From contig CAZVCC010000001.1 of assembly GCA_964626015.1 (NCBI GenBank), positions 62,001 to 126,000 on the forward strand: DNA of 64,000 bases, read 5' to 3'. This DNA is from CAIKZJ01 sp964626015. Its GTDB lineage: Bacteria; Bacteroidota; Ignavibacteria; Tepidaquicellales; Tepidaquicellaceae. Under the pieces are notes generated by a model. It searched no databases, had not been told where the DNA came from, and worked only from the letters and a program-made list of their open reading frames with translations. This document shows, one piece after another, positions 53,511-63,387 of the stretch; within the stretch, counting starts at the first letter, position 1, and each line of letters opens with the position of its first letter. A program made the position numbers and the translations under genes.

Positions 53511-53602
53511 AAATTAGAATATAAAATCATAATATAAAAATAAATTATAATATAATTTATTGGAAACTGTTTTTGCAACAAAGATATTGGAAACTTCAAA
53601 AA

Positions 53603-54526
53603 TCATTTTGAGAATACAATTAAATCGTTAGACATTCCGTTAATGAAATCTTCAGCTTTCATCGCTTTTTTACCTTCGGGCTGGATAGTTAATATTTCAA
53701 TATCATAGTCAATAGTTGAAACATAAAGTTTCTTATCGACAGGAAACAATGTTCCGGGTATTTTTGATGACTTTATGTTACTCAATGAGCTTTTCAAAAT
53801 TTTAAATAATTTCCCTTTACTTGTAGTATATGCTGCAGGAACTGGTGACAGACCTCTTATGAAATTGTGCAACGAAATCGAATCATTATTCCAGTCAATT
53901 ATACAATCCTTTCTAAATATTTTTGGTGCTTTTGTTGCAATTGAATTATCTTGACTGATTAGTTTATAGGTTCCGTTTTTTACAATATTAATTGTATCGA
54001 GTACCACTTGTGCTCCCGCTTCTGACATTCTATAATATACATCTCCAAAAGTATCGTTTATGTTGATAGAAATTTCTTTCTGTAAAATTATACTGCCAGT
54101 ATCAACGCTATCGTTAAGAAAGAAAGTGGTTATTCCGGAAATAGATTCTCCGTTCATAATGGCACGGTTTATTGGAGCAGCTCCCCTATATTTAGGGAGT
54201 AAAGATGCATGCAAATTAATAGACCCAAGATTGGGAATGGTAAAAATCTCCTTTGGAAGGATACGAAAAGCAATGATTACAATTATGTCAGGATTCAAAC
54301 TTTTCAAATTGTAAATGAAATCTTTGTCCAGCAGGTTATCGGGCTGAAGTATGGGTATTTTGTACTCCAGAGCGAATTCTTTAACATCAGAATAATTTAC
54401 TTTAAGTCCTCGCCCCTTTTTCTTATCCGGAATAGTAACAACTGCCGGTACTTCATAGTCACTTTGAACGATTTTTCTGAAAGCAGGTATTCCAAAATCC
54501 GGCGAACCCATTAAAATTATTCGCAT
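53603..54526 (-). CDS. fmt: Methionyl-tRNA formyltransferase
   Basis: 307 residues, close to E. coli Fmt (315). The formyltransferase core shows IRIILMGSPDFGIPAF near the start, IIVIIAFRILPKEI, and SINLHASLLPKYRGAAPINRAI, which holds the catalytic Asn and His, followed by the Asp in FLNDSVDTG. A C-terminal OB-like domain follows from about residue 205. It formylates Met-tRNAi for translation initiation. It lies 12 bases downstream of def, its pathway partner. Confidence 0.96.
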   Translation of the reverse strand: MRIILMGSPDFGIPAFRKIVQSDYEVPAVVTIPDKKKGRGLKVNYSDVKEFALEYKIPILQPDNLLDKDFIYNLKSLNPDIIVIIAFRILPKEIFTIPNLGSINLHASLLPKYRGAAPINRAIMNGESISGITTFFLNDSVDTGSIILQKEISININDTFGDVYYRMSEAGAQVVLDTINIVKNGTYKLISQDNSIATKAPKIFRKDCIIDWNNDSISLHNFIRGLSPVPAAYTTSKGKLFKILKSSLSNIKSSKIPGTLFPVDKKLYVSTIDYDIEILTIQPEGKKAMKAEDFINGMSNDLIVFSK

Positions 54527-54538
54527 AATAATGAGAAT

Positions 54539-55102
54539 TTATTTTCCGTTAAAGATTGGATAGTTCGGAAATACTTTGTGTTTCTTAATTTTATTTAGTG
54601 ATGTTTTAAGTTTCTTAAGTTCATCTTCGTCGAGATAATCAACAAAGAGTTTACCGTGCAGATGGTCGATCTCATGTTGTATTACTCTTGCAAGCATACC
54701 TTCTGCCTCCAAAGTATTTTCTTTCAAATCAAAATCATTATACTTAACAAAAATCTTCTCAGGTCTAGTTACTTCAGCTCTTACTTCAGGAATACTAAGG
54801 CATCCTTCTTCAATTGTAATTGTTCCATGATTATCCGCAATAACAGGATTTATTAATGTTAAAGGTTTCATATGTTTATATTCATCAATACAAGATATAT
54901 CAATGACGCAAACAGATTTATCTTCATTGACTTGAGGAGCAGCTAATCCTATACCTTCAGCATTAGCCATAGTGAAAAACATATCCTGAACGAGTTTTAC
55001 CAGATTTGCGTCAACTTTTTTAATTAACTTCGCTTCCTTACGAAGTATTTCCATACCATAAGTTGTAATAGGAAGCTGTTCCGGAAAATTATTGAAATTC
55101 AT
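54539..55102 (-). CDS. def: Peptide deformylase
   Basis: 187 residues. All three PDF motifs are present: GIGLAAPQV, EEGCLSIPE and QHEIDHLHGKLFVD, giving the Cys and two His metal ligands plus the catalytic Glu. It removes the formyl group from nascent proteins, completing the cycle begun by Fmt, whose gene is 12 bases downstream. The promoter is probably in the 31-base gap to the serine hydrolase or further upstream. Confidence 0.97.
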   Translation of the reverse strand: MNFNNFPEQLPITTYGMEILRKEAKLIKKVDANLVKLVQDMFFTMANAEGIGLAAPQVNEDKSVCVIDISCIDEYKHMKPLTLINPVIADNHGTITIEEGCLSIPEVRAEVTRPEKIFVKYNDFDLKENTLEAEGMLARVIQHEIDHLHGKLFVDYLDEDELKKLKTSLNKIKKHKVFPNYPIFNGK

Positions 55103-55133
55103 ATAATATCAAACAAAAATATTTTAAAATCGT

Positions 55134-56663
55134 TTAATCTTTTCTAATGAACTCATAATACAAAGGGTCAACAAAGTCGGATGCTTTAATTTTCAAACTT
55201 CTTATCATTCCATTTTCAAAATTGACGGGTGCCAAACATCTGCCAATAACTAAATCATCAAATGTACAGATAAGTGTATCGTTTCTCCAATGAGCTAAAG
55301 TACCCTGTGTTTCAGGTCTTGATGATAATTTGAATAAATATTTATCACCGGATTTCGAAATATCGAGATTTCCAGCTTGAATGTTGTAATATGATCCTTG
55401 CAAGTAATCCAATTTGAATTCTGGTTTGAGATTCGGGTCTTTTTGGCTGATAATTTCATCCCAAACAATTTTATCGTAAGGCACACCATTTTTTGTATCG
55501 CTAGCAAACAATAAACTATCCCAGTTAAAAACCTCTTTCTTCAATGCATAATCAAACAATTGGAACATTAATGATGTAATAACTTCATTTTGGTCATTAT
55601 TTGTAAGAATAACGAGTCCGAATTTCTTTTCCGGAAGAAATGCAGTACGAGAAAGCATACCATCGTAGCCACCGGAATGTTCCATGTATAGTTCGCCTTT
55701 GTAATCTGCTATTCCCCATCCGAGACCATACGTATTAAAATGACGGTTAGTAATTCTACCCATACCATGAGATGGAGATGGGATTATGTTATATGGAATG
55801 TGAGTACTAAGAATAAGTTTTTTGGAAAAGATTTCATTACCGTTAAACATTCCTAAATTAATTTGCATAGACACCCATTTTGCCATATCATTCGCTGATG
55901 ATATTAATCCACCGGCAGCAGCAATGTTATCAATATTTCTCCATGGAACTGGAACCATTTTATATTCGTAATTAAAAGTATGAGGAGCAGCTACATTATC
56001 AAAGTTTTTCAATTGTGATACACTAGTAAGAGTGCTGTTCATTTCAAGTGGTTTGAGGATATTTTCCTGAACGAATTCTCCCCAGCTTTTACCGGTCAAT
56101 ATTTTCATTACTTCTGCGGCAATTGTATAACCCGCATTAAAATAGCCATATCCGCTTCTGAAATCGAATACAGGTTTTAAGTATTGAAGCTTATTAATAA
56201 GTTCTTTCTCAGAATAAATTGTACCCCAGGTAATAAAGTCGCCGTGAAATGTCCCGATGCCGATACGATGTGTGAGAACGTCTTTAATCGTTAAAAGATT
56301 TGTTGGTACGTTTTCGTATAATTTTATATCAGGTATATAATCACTTACCTTATCGTCGAGCTTCAGAATTCCATCGCGTTCAAGAATTGCTATAGAAAGT
56401 CCGGTAAATGCCTTAGAGTTAGAAGCAATAGCAAATAGTGTATTTTGGTCAACCGAGCTCTGGTTACCGATTTTTTTAACACCATAACCCTTTAAATGTG
56501 TTACCTTTCCATCTTCAATAACCGCAACTGACATTCCGGGAATATTCCATCTCAACATTGATTCCTCGATGTATTCATCAATATTTTTACCTAAAAGCTT
56601 TATCTGTGAAAAAATCTGGCATGGGATTAAGAAGAACAGCAAAGATAATATTAGTTTTTTCAT
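55134..56663 (-). CDS. Secreted serine hydrolase of the beta-lactamase/PBP (class C) family
   Basis: 509 residues with a signal peptide (1-19). The SxxK nucleophile motif is S81-N-S-K84 in FAIASNSKAF, the YxN-like motif is in GYGYFNAGYTIA, and the KTG-type triad may be represented by the MEHSGGYDGM segment (HSGG), as in D-alanyl-D-alanine carboxypeptidase/esterase members. A C-terminal ~110-residue lipocalin-like beta domain (DUF3471-like) follows. Function could be peptidase, esterase or low-level beta-lactamase. Directly upstream of def on the same strand. Confidence 0.88.
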   Translation of the reverse strand: MKKLILSLLFFLIPCQIFSQIKLLGKNIDEYIEESMLRWNIPGMSVAVIEDGKVTHLKGYGVKKIGNQSSVDQNTLFAIASNSKAFTGLSIAILERDGILKLDDKVSDYIPDIKLYENVPTNLLTIKDVLTHRIGIGTFHGDFITWGTIYSEKELINKLQYLKPVFDFRSGYGYFNAGYTIAAEVMKILTGKSWGEFVQENILKPLEMNSTLTSVSQLKNFDNVAAPHTFNYEYKMVPVPWRNIDNIAAAGGLISSANDMAKWVSMQINLGMFNGNEIFSKKLILSTHIPYNIIPSPSHGMGRITNRHFNTYGLGWGIADYKGELYMEHSGGYDGMLSRTAFLPEKKFGLVILTNNDQNEVITSLMFQLFDYALKKEVFNWDSLLFASDTKNGVPYDKIVWDEIISQKDPNLKPEFKLDYLQGSYYNIQAGNLDISKSGDKYLFKLSSRPETQGTLAHWRNDTLICTFDDLVIGRCLAPVNFENGMIRSLKIKASDFVDPLYYEFIRKD

Positions 56664-56795
56664 AATAATGATAATTTTCTTAAAATTAATAATATTATAG
56701 ATTATTTAAAAGTGGCTTTAAAATCACTTGCATAATTGCTATTTTAAACGTTTATATAATTTGGAATTTTTGAATAACTTTTAAAATAAGCAAGC

Positions 56796-56801
56796 AAGGA
56801 G
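56796..56801 (+). promoter_or_regulatory. Ribosome-binding site of EF-G paralogue
   Basis: AAGGAG ten bases before ATG at 56812, stronger than at most genes in the window. Confidence 0.5.
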
Positions 56802-56811
56802 CTAATTTCTT

Positions 56812-58923
56812 ATGCCTGATTATAAATCGGAACAAATTAGAAATATTACCGTAATAGGTCACGGTGGATGCGGAAAGACAATACTTACAGAAGGAATCCT
56901 TCATTCAGCGGGTGTTACGAACAGATTCGGAAAAATTGAAGAAGGAAACACAGTTAGCGATTATCATAAAGATGAAATCGAAAAGCAGATGTCGATTAAC
57001 TCTGCTCTAATGAACTGTTTTTGGAAAAAAAGTGATGGAGAAAAAGTTAAGTTTAATATTATCGACACTCCGGGATTTATGGATTTTATCGGAGAGGTGA
57101 AATCTTCTCTTAGAGTTACTGAAACAGCATTGATGGTTGTTGATTCATTCAAGGGTATTGAGGTAGGTACAGAATCATCATTTAAATTTACAAAAGAATT
57201 TCACAATAATATAATTTTTGTAATAAATAAACTTGATACAGAAAATGCTGTTTTTGAAGATACAGTAAACCAACTTGTTGAGAGTTTTGGTCCGCAGGTA
57301 GCAGTTGCTGCGTTTCCGGTAAATCATGGTCTTGGATTTAATTCAGTTGTTGATGTAATTAAAATGAAGATGTATAAGTTTTCTACTGATGGCAAAGGAG
57401 ACTATACGATTGAGGATATTCCTGCAAATCTAAAAGACAAAGCGGATGAATATCATCAGAAACTTATTGAAGCTATAGCATCTGAAGATGATGCACTAAT
57501 GGAGAAATTTTTTGAGTCAGGTTCGCTTTCTGAGACTGAGATAGCAGAAGGACTAAAGATAGGATTGAAGGACAGGATGCTATTTCCAGTATTTTGTACT
57601 TCAGCAACAACTAATGTAGGTGTAAAACCGCTAATGGATTTCATAGCTGATTATACAGAATCTCCGACGGACAGACCCGCAGAAAAAGGACATAAACCTA
57701 ATAGTGAAGAAATTGTTGAAGTTAAACCAGATGTAAACGGACAGCCAGTATTATTCATATTTAAGACTATTTCGGAAAAGAACATTGGTGAACTTTCATT
57801 TTTTAGAGTTTATTCAGGTAAAGTATCACCGGGGATGGATTTAATAAATGAAGCAACAGGTAAATCGGAGAGGCTTGCACAAACATACACAATGAACGGC
57901 AAAGACAGGAAGGAAATCTCAGAAGTGATAACGGGTGATTTTGCCGGTGTTGTAAAACTTAAAGATTCGCATACGAACAATACACTATGTTCAAAATCTT
58001 ATCCCGTTGTACTGGAATCTATAAAATTCCCTCTTCCAAATATGTCGCTTGCAATAGCATCTGCCAGAAAGGGAGAAGAAGATAAACTTGGTCAAGCTTT
58101 ACATTCATTCCATGAAGAAGATCCAACATTTGTTATGAATTATGACCCTGAAATAAGTCAGACGATTATTCATGGACAAGGGGAGATTCACATTAATACG
58201 ATTATTAACAGAATGAAAGCAAAGTACGGACTTGATGTAGTACTAACGGAACCAAAAATCCCGTATAAAGAAACGATTAAAAGAAAAGCTAATGATGTTG
58301 AGTACAGACACAAGAAACAAACCGGTGGTAAAGGACAATTTGGGCATGTTGTAATAAATGTAGAACCTAAACCTAGAGGAGAAGGGTTTGAATTTGTTGA
58401 TGCAATTGTTGGTGGTGTTATACCGGGAAGGTTTATTCCGGCTGTCGAAAAGGGAATTATAGAAACGATGGCATCGGGTGTTCTGATTGGCTGCAAAGTT
58501 ATTGACGTGAAGGTGACGCTCCATTTTGGTTCATTTCATAATGTAGATTCAGATGAATTGTCGTTTAAACTTGCTGCATCACAAGCATTCCGAAAAGGAT
58601 TCAAAGATGCAAGTCCTGTTATACTCGAACCTGTCTATGAAGTTGATATCTACTTCCCTGAAGAATTTATGGGTGCTGTCTCAGGGGATGTCTCATCCCG
58701 CAGAGGTAAGATTCTTGGAATGGAATCTGAAGGAAGACTTCAGGTTATTAAATGTCATATCCCGCTTTCTGAAATGAGCGGTTATTCTTCAAAGCTACGT
58801 TCGTTTACGCAGGGTCGCGGTTCATACACGAGAAAATTTTCTCACTATGAAGAGGTACCAAAAGAAGTTGAAACAAAGATAATAGCAGACTACGAAAAGA
58901 AGAGAGCGGAAGAACAGAAGTAA
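56812..58923 (+). CDS. Elongation factor G-like GTPase (FusA2/EF-G2 type)
   Basis: 703 residues. Translational GTPase motifs: G1 GHGGCGKT (16-23), G3 IDTPGFMDFI and G4 VINKLDTEN. Domains II-V follow, with FKTISEKNIGELSFFRVYSG, LHSFHEEDPTFVM, GQGEIHI and the C-terminal EF-G signature region (VYEVDIYFPEEFMGAVSGDVSSRRG). The P-loop GHGGCGKT and the switch I sequence SDYHKDEIEKQMSI differ from canonical EF-G (AHIDAGKTT), pointing to the EF-G-like paralogue group. It lies alone, without rpsL/rpsG/tuf, which supports a paralogue. A terminator follows. Confidence 0.92.
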   Translation: MPDYKSEQIRNITVIGHGGCGKTILTEGILHSAGVTNRFGKIEEGNTVSDYHKDEIEKQMSINSALMNCFWKKSDGEKVKFNIIDTPGFMDFIGEVKSSLRVTETALMVVDSFKGIEVGTESSFKFTKEFHNNIIFVINKLDTENAVFEDTVNQLVESFGPQVAVAAFPVNHGLGFNSVVDVIKMKMYKFSTDGKGDYTIEDIPANLKDKADEYHQKLIEAIASEDDALMEKFFESGSLSETEIAEGLKIGLKDRMLFPVFCTSATTNVGVKPLMDFIADYTESPTDRPAEKGHKPNSEEIVEVKPDVNGQPVLFIFKTISEKNIGELSFFRVYSGKVSPGMDLINEATGKSERLAQTYTMNGKDRKEISEVITGDFAGVVKLKDSHTNNTLCSKSYPVVLESIKFPLPNMSLAIASARKGEEDKLGQALHSFHEEDPTFVMNYDPEISQTIIHGQGEIHINTIINRMKAKYGLDVVLTEPKIPYKETIKRKANDVEYRHKKQTGGKGQFGHVVINVEPKPRGEGFEFVDAIVGGVIPGRFIPAVEKGIIETMASGVLIGCKVIDVKVTLHFGSFHNVDSDELSFKLAASQAFRKGFKDASPVILEPVYEVDIYFPEEFMGAVSGDVSSRRGKILGMESEGRLQVIKCHIPLSEMSGYSSKLRSFTQGRGSYTRKFSHYEEVPKEVETKIIADYEKKRAEEQK

Positions 58924-58943
58924 CACTCTTATTAAATTTTAAT

Positions 58944-58970
58944 AAAAAGGCTGATTCAATCAGCCTTTTT
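58944..58970 (+). terminator. Rho-independent terminator after EF-G paralogue
   Basis: Stem AAAAAGGCTGAT / ATCAGCCTTTTT (58944-58955 and 58959-58970) with a TCA loop. T runs occur on both strands, so it can also end the convergent cupin gene's transcript. Confidence 0.9.
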
Positions 58971-59013
58971 TATTACAGCAAATTATTTTCTTTTGATTTA
59001 TATATAAGTTTTA

Positions 59014-59514
59014 TTATCTGGAAAATTTTGTTATGATATCTTTTTGCTGCGGAAATAAATTAATAAGATCATTTCTTGAGCAAAGAATAAAATCATTATA
59101 CTCGAAACCTGGAGCTACAGTGCAACCTACCAGTGCATAAGAGGACTTATCTTCCACTTCAGCGCAAAAGTAAGAACCTGCTTTTACAAGATACTGGTAA
59201 ACGTCTCCACTTTCATGACTCCGGCCTAAACGTACTGTTTTCAGAATACCATTTTTTTCTATTGAATGAAGTAATATTGATGTACCTTCGTAGAAATGCC
59301 AGATTTCATCCGATTTCAAAACATGAAATGCAGAGAAATCATTCCCTTCGAGCATGAAATATATTGAAGTATATAGAACATGATTTCCCTCATATCTCTC
59401 CGGTAGTCCTGAGGAAATATCATCATCAGAACGGAACATTTCAGCGAAGTATCCGCCTTCCGGGTGTTTTGTGAGATTAAATCTTTGAATTATTTCTTTA
59501 GGTGCCGGTACCAT
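59014..59514 (-). CDS. DUF985 cupin-fold protein
   Basis: 166 residues. The DUF985 opening FNLTKHPEGGYFAEMFRSD is clear, followed by cupin-like strands with HVLYTSIYFMLEGNDFSAFHVLKSDEIWHFYEG (a metal-binding-type H...E pattern), SGDVYQYLVKAGSYFCAEV and the end VAPGFEYNDFILCSR. Most members are uncharacterised; some relatives are sugar epimerases or isomerases by fold. Gene neighbour 29 bases upstream is the DCC protein. Confidence 0.85.
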   Translation of the reverse strand: MVPAPKEIIQRFNLTKHPEGGYFAEMFRSDDDISSGLPERYEGNHVLYTSIYFMLEGNDFSAFHVLKSDEIWHFYEGTSILLHSIEKNGILKTVRLGRSHESGDVYQYLVKAGSYFCAEVEDKSSYALVGCTVAPGFEYNDFILCSRNDLINLFPQQKDIITKFSR

Positions 59515-59543
59515 TTCAGTATAATTTAAATTTACATTAATTT

Positions 59544-59963
59544 TCAGTTTATGAATTTATCCCGTTCTTCATTAGATGGTAATCTGCAAGAATCTCTTTT
59601 ACCGAACCATTTGTAACGATTTCGTGCGACAATATCATACAGGTAATTTCTAATAAATGGAGGAACAATGATTAAAATATACAACAAATTGTAAGGAAAA
59701 CTCAGATGCCTTGCAATACGCAAGGCAGCGCTCGAGCGGGTGTAATAAGCATTACCGTCGGTTAATATCAAAGATGCGAAAGTATCAACGGGTAAATTGA
59801 ATTTACGAAGAGTTTCTTTTCCAAATAAAGACTGCAGTGAAGAAAATTTAAACATATTCTTTTTATCATTATCGATAATAAAGTTTACTGAAGAATTGCA
59901 GAAATTGCATATACCATCAAAAAGAATAACATATTCGTTTTTTACCTTTTTAAAATCAGACAA
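59544..59963 (-). CDS. DCC-family thiol-disulfide oxidoreductase-like protein (DUF393)
   Basis: 139 residues, no signal peptide. The family signature D16-G-I-C19-N-F-C22 is present, with FSSLQSLFGKE, and SSAALRIARHLSFP and the C-terminal RYKWFGKRDSCRLP segment typical of DUF393. The CxxC pair suggests a thioredoxin-like redox activity, though none is proven for the family. It lies 29 bases upstream of the cupin gene and probably shares its promoter. Confidence 0.88.
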   Translation of the reverse strand: MSDFKKVKNEYVILFDGICNFCNSSVNFIIDNDKKNMFKFSSLQSLFGKETLRKFNLPVDTFASLILTDGNAYYTRSSAALRIARHLSFPYNLLYILIIVPPFIRNYLYDIVARNRYKWFGKRDSCRLPSNEERDKFIN

Positions 59964-60038
59964 AATAAATTTGTGTATTATTGTAATTAAATTGAGTATC
60001 TTATATTACATTTTAACAAAAACTTAAATTAAAAAGTT

Positions 60039-60671
60039 ATGAAAATTAAGAATTTATTCTACCTGTTTGCTGTAACTATTTTATCTTTAAGCTTTATGAC
60101 ATGCGACGCTTATGGGAAAAAAGATGAAATTCAACCTGAGAAAGAAAATATTTCCATTTACAAAAATACTACCTTTCATATTATATATGAAATAACAGAT
60201 GAAAAGGGAGAAGGAACTCTTGATATGTTTGTAAAGGGCAAAAATGCCAAGGTTGATATAAAAACCAAAGAAAACGGTCAGGATGTAAGTACGCTTATGT
60301 ACATAAAAGACGGAATGATGTACATGATAATGGATATGATGGATAAGAAGATAGGAATTAAGATGGATGTATCAAAAGATGAAAACTTCCAGAAAGATTT
60401 TGCGAAACTTTATGATGCAAAGGTACATCTTAAGGATTATACAAAGGTAGGGAGTGAAGATGTACTTGGCTATAAATGTGATATTTTCATAAAAGGCGCA
60501 GAGAAGATTTGGATTTATACGGACATGATAGCATTAAAATTTACTGACGGTAAATCAACATTGGAGGCAAAAGAATTTGAACCAGATGCAAAATTAGCCG
60601 ATGATTTCTTTGACCCGCCAAAAGATATTGAATTTAAATCTATGGATGATTTGAAAAATCTGGGACAATAA
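60039..60671 (+). CDS. Predicted lipoprotein (DUF4412-like)
   Basis: 210 residues with a lipoprotein-type signal ending FMTC (cysteine at residue 22). The mature protein is beta-rich and charged, with a repeated pattern of short strands (MYIKDGMMYMIMDMMDKKIGIKMDV) and a late YKCDIFIKG segment that resembles the DUF4412 fold. No catalytic residues are seen. It is monocistronic with a strong terminator. Function unknown. Confidence 0.65.
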   Translation: MKIKNLFYLFAVTILSLSFMTCDAYGKKDEIQPEKENISIYKNTTFHIIYEITDEKGEGTLDMFVKGKNAKVDIKTKENGQDVSTLMYIKDGMMYMIMDMMDKKIGIKMDVSKDENFQKDFAKLYDAKVHLKDYTKVGSEDVLGYKCDIFIKGAEKIWIYTDMIALKFTDGKSTLEAKEFEPDAKLADDFFDPPKDIEFKSMDDLKNLGQ

Positions 60672-60697
60672 AGATTATTCTTAACTACACTATTTAT

Positions 60698-60725
60698 AAG
60701 GGTTTAAGGGCTGTCTTAAACCCTT
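60698..60725 (+). terminator. Rho-independent terminator after DUF4412-like gene
   Basis: A perfect 11-bp stem, AAGGGTTTAAG (60698-60708) and CTTAAACCCTT (60715-60725), has a 6-base loop and is followed by TTT. Confidence 0.9.
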
Positions 60726-60784
60726 TTTGTATTTATAATATCATTGAGAAAGAGCTCTAATTTTCGTATTTTACAGATTGTTAC

Positions 60785-60857
60785 GGGGGTATAGCTCAGC
60801 TGGTAGAGCACTTCGTTCGCAACGAAGGGGTCAGGAGTTCGAATCTCCTTATCTCCA
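60785..60857 (+). tRNA. tRNA-Ala (anticodon CGC)
   Basis: 73 bases without CCA. Acceptor GGGGGTA/TATCTCC pairs with two G-U pairs and discriminator A. The D-arm is GCTC...GAGC, the anticodon stem CTTCG/CGAAG holds loop TTCGCAA (anticodon CGC, reading GCG), and the T-arm AGGAG-TTCGAAT-CTCCT is perfect. It lies 44 bases upstream of gyrA. Confidence 0.95.
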
Positions 60858-60901
60858 CTTTTAAAAAATTTCCTTTAGAGATATTCAAAAATAAAGCATA
60901 A

Positions 60902-63379
60902 ATGCCAAACGAAAAGATAATACCTGTAAATATTGAGGATGAATTAAAATCATCGTATATAGATTATTCAATGTCTGTAATAGTATCGAGAGCATTGCCC
61001 GATGTGCGTGACGGATTGAAACCAGTTCACAGACGAGTACTTTTTGGGATGAGTGAATTGGGTAATTACTCGAATAAACCATACAAGAAGTCTGCAAGAA
61101 TAGTTGGTGAGGTTTTAGGTAAATTTCATCCGCACGGAGACAGAGCAATATACGATACAATGGTAAGGATGGTGCAGGATTTTTCATTACGTTATACATT
61201 AGTTGACGGACAGGGTAACTTTGGTTCTATAGACGGAGACTCAGCAGCAGCAATGCGATACACAGAAGCGCGTATGTCAAAAATAGCTGAAACATTACTG
61301 ACCGACATTGACAAGAATACAGTTGATTTTGTTCCAAACTTTGATGAAACATTGAAAGAACCGTCTGTACTGCCATGCAATTTCCCAAATCTGCTCGTAA
61401 ACGGTTCGAATGGTATTGCTGTGGGGATGGCTACTAATGTTGCTCCGCATAATTTAACTGAAGTGTGCGATGGATTAATATACCTGATCAAAAATCCCGA
61501 TGCATCGATTAAAAAGATAATGAAATACATTACAGCACCTGATTTTCCAACTGGTGGAATTATTTATGGTTACCAGCCCGTCATTGATGCTTATGAAACT
61601 GGCAGGGGGAAAGTGATTCTGCAAGCAAAGGTATCAATAGAGCCGGACAGGAACAAGCAAAATATTATTGTAACCGAATTACCTTATCAAGTAAATAAAG
61701 CTACTTTAATAGAGAATATTGCTCAACTTGTGAGAGACAAGAAAATTGATGATATTGCATCAATCAATGATGAGAGTGATAAGGATGGAATGCGGATTGT
61801 TATCGGACTTAAGCGTGATGCTAATCCGAATGTAATAGTTAATAACCTATATAAGCATACCCAAATGAGGCTTACATTTGGAATAATCAGTCTTGCACTT
61901 GTTGACGGAGTTCCAAGGGTGCTCAATCTGAAAGAAATGATGGAGTATTTCATTAAGCACAGACTTGATGTAATTGTAAGACGGTCAAAGTTTGAGCTTG
62001 AAGCAGCAGAGAAAAGAGCACATATTTTAGAAGGTTATATTATTGCTTTAGATAATATTGATGAGGTTATTAAGGTAATAAAGAAGTCGAAGGACACTCC
62101 TACGGCAAAAGAATCTTTAATGAAAAAGTTCAAACTTTCCGAAGCTCAAGCTATTGCAATACTTGAGATGCGACTTCAGAGACTGACCGGACTTGAACGT
62201 AAGAAGATAGAAGAAGAATATAAAGAACTATTGAAAACCATTGAAAGACTAAAGAGGATACTCGCTAGTGAAGATTTAAGAAGAGAAATAATTTCGAACG
62301 ATTTAAAAGAATTAAAAGAAAAGTTTGGCGACGAAAGAAGAACTTCTATTATCTATGATGTTAAGAAGATGAGCGATGATGAAATGATTAAAGAGCTCGT
62401 GAAAGAAGAAGATGTTGTGATTACGATTTCAAATAAGGGTTTCATAAAGAGAATACCTGTTACTTCTTATAAAGCACAGGGCAGGGGAGGAAAGGGAATT
62501 ACGGCTGCATCTACAGGTAGTACGGATGAAGATTTCATCGAACATATGTTTATTGGCTCAACACATCAGTATATAATGTTCTTTACGGACAAGGGTAAAT
62601 GTTATTGGCTGAAGGTGTATGATATACCCGAGGGTTCAAGGTCATCCAGAGGGAAATCTATATTAAATCTTATTGAAAAAGAGAAAGATGAAAACATATC
62701 AGCATTTCTAATGGTTAAAGATTTTGCGGAAGAATTATTTGTAACGATGATAACAAAATTAGGTGTTATTAAGAAGACTAAGCTTGATGCTTATTCAAAT
62801 ATCAGAAGAAATGGTATAAATGCTATAAATATAAATGATAAAGACTCATTAGTTGAAGTTAAATTAACGAATGGAAGTCAGGAAATTGTCATCGGAACTC
62901 ATTTTGGTCAAGCTATAAGATTCAATGAATCTCTTGTAAGGGATATGGGCAGAACTGCTACAGGTGTAAGGGCTATTAAACTCGCGAAAGGTGATTATGT
63001 CGTTGGAATGATTGCTGTTGTCAGAGCAAGTGCTACAATTCTTGTTGTTACAGAAAAGGGTTATGGCAAGAGAAGTGATTTAGCCGATTATAGGATTACA
63101 GCCCGAGGCGGAAAAGGTGTGAAGACTGTAAAAACTTCCGATAAAGTGGGTAAGATGATATCAATAAAAGAAGTAACAGATACGGATGATTTAATGATAA
63201 TAACATCGAGAGGAATTCTTATCAGGCAAAAGATAAAAGATATTAGAGTTATGGGACGTGCGGCTTCAGGAGTCAGATTAATAAGGATCGGAGAGAATGA
63301 CAGTATTTCTGCAATTGCAAGAATAGTCGAAGAAGATAAGGAGAATGGAAATGGTGGCAATCAAGAAAAAATGTTTTAA
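60902..63379 (+). CDS. gyrA: DNA gyrase subunit A
   Basis: 825 residues. The N-terminal winged-helix/tower region starts with [30 protein letters not shown]. The catalytic tyrosine is Y120 in AAMRYTEAR. The C-terminal domain is the beta-pinwheel, with the GyrA-box-like QGRGGKG near residue 530, which separates it from ParC. The quinolone-resistance loop reads [10 protein letters not shown], so the position equivalent to E. coli S83 is R81, while D85 (D87) is conserved. Gyrase with GyrB introduces negative supercoils. tRNA-Ala lies just upstream. Confidence 0.97.
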   Translation: MPNEKIIPVNIEDELKSSYIDYSMSVIVSRALPDVRDGLKPVHRRVLFGMSELGNYSNKPYKKSARIVGEVLGKFHPHGDRAIYDTMVRMVQDFSLRYTLVDGQGNFGSIDGDSAAAMRYTEARMSKIAETLLTDIDKNTVDFVPNFDETLKEPSVLPCNFPNLLVNGSNGIAVGMATNVAPHNLTEVCDGLIYLIKNPDASIKKIMKYITAPDFPTGGIIYGYQPVIDAYETGRGKVILQAKVSIEPDRNKQNIIVTELPYQVNKATLIENIAQLVRDKKIDDIASINDESDKDGMRIVIGLKRDANPNVIVNNLYKHTQMRLTFGIISLALVDGVPRVLNLKEMMEYFIKHRLDVIVRRSKFELEAAEKRAHILEGYIIALDNIDEVIKVIKKSKDTPTAKESLMKKFKLSEAQAIAILEMRLQRLTGLERKKIEEEYKELLKTIERLKRILASEDLRREIISNDLKELKEKFGDERRTSIIYDVKKMSDDEMIKELVKEEDVVITISNKGFIKRIPVTSYKAQGRGGKGITAASTGSTDEDFIEHMFIGSTHQYIMFFTDKGKCYWLKVYDIPEGSRSSRGKSILNLIEKEKDENISAFLMVKDFAEELFVTMITKLGVIKKTKLDAYSNIRRNGINAININDKDSLVEVKLTNGSQEIVIGTHFGQAIRFNESLVRDMGRTATGVRAIKLAKGDYVVGMIAVVRASATILVVTEKGYGKRSDLADYRITARGGKGVKTVKTSDKVGKMISIKEVTDTDDLMIITSRGILIRQKIKDIRVMGRAASGVRLIRIGENDSISAIARIVEEDKENGNGGNQEKMF

Positions 63380-63387
63380 CAGGACAA

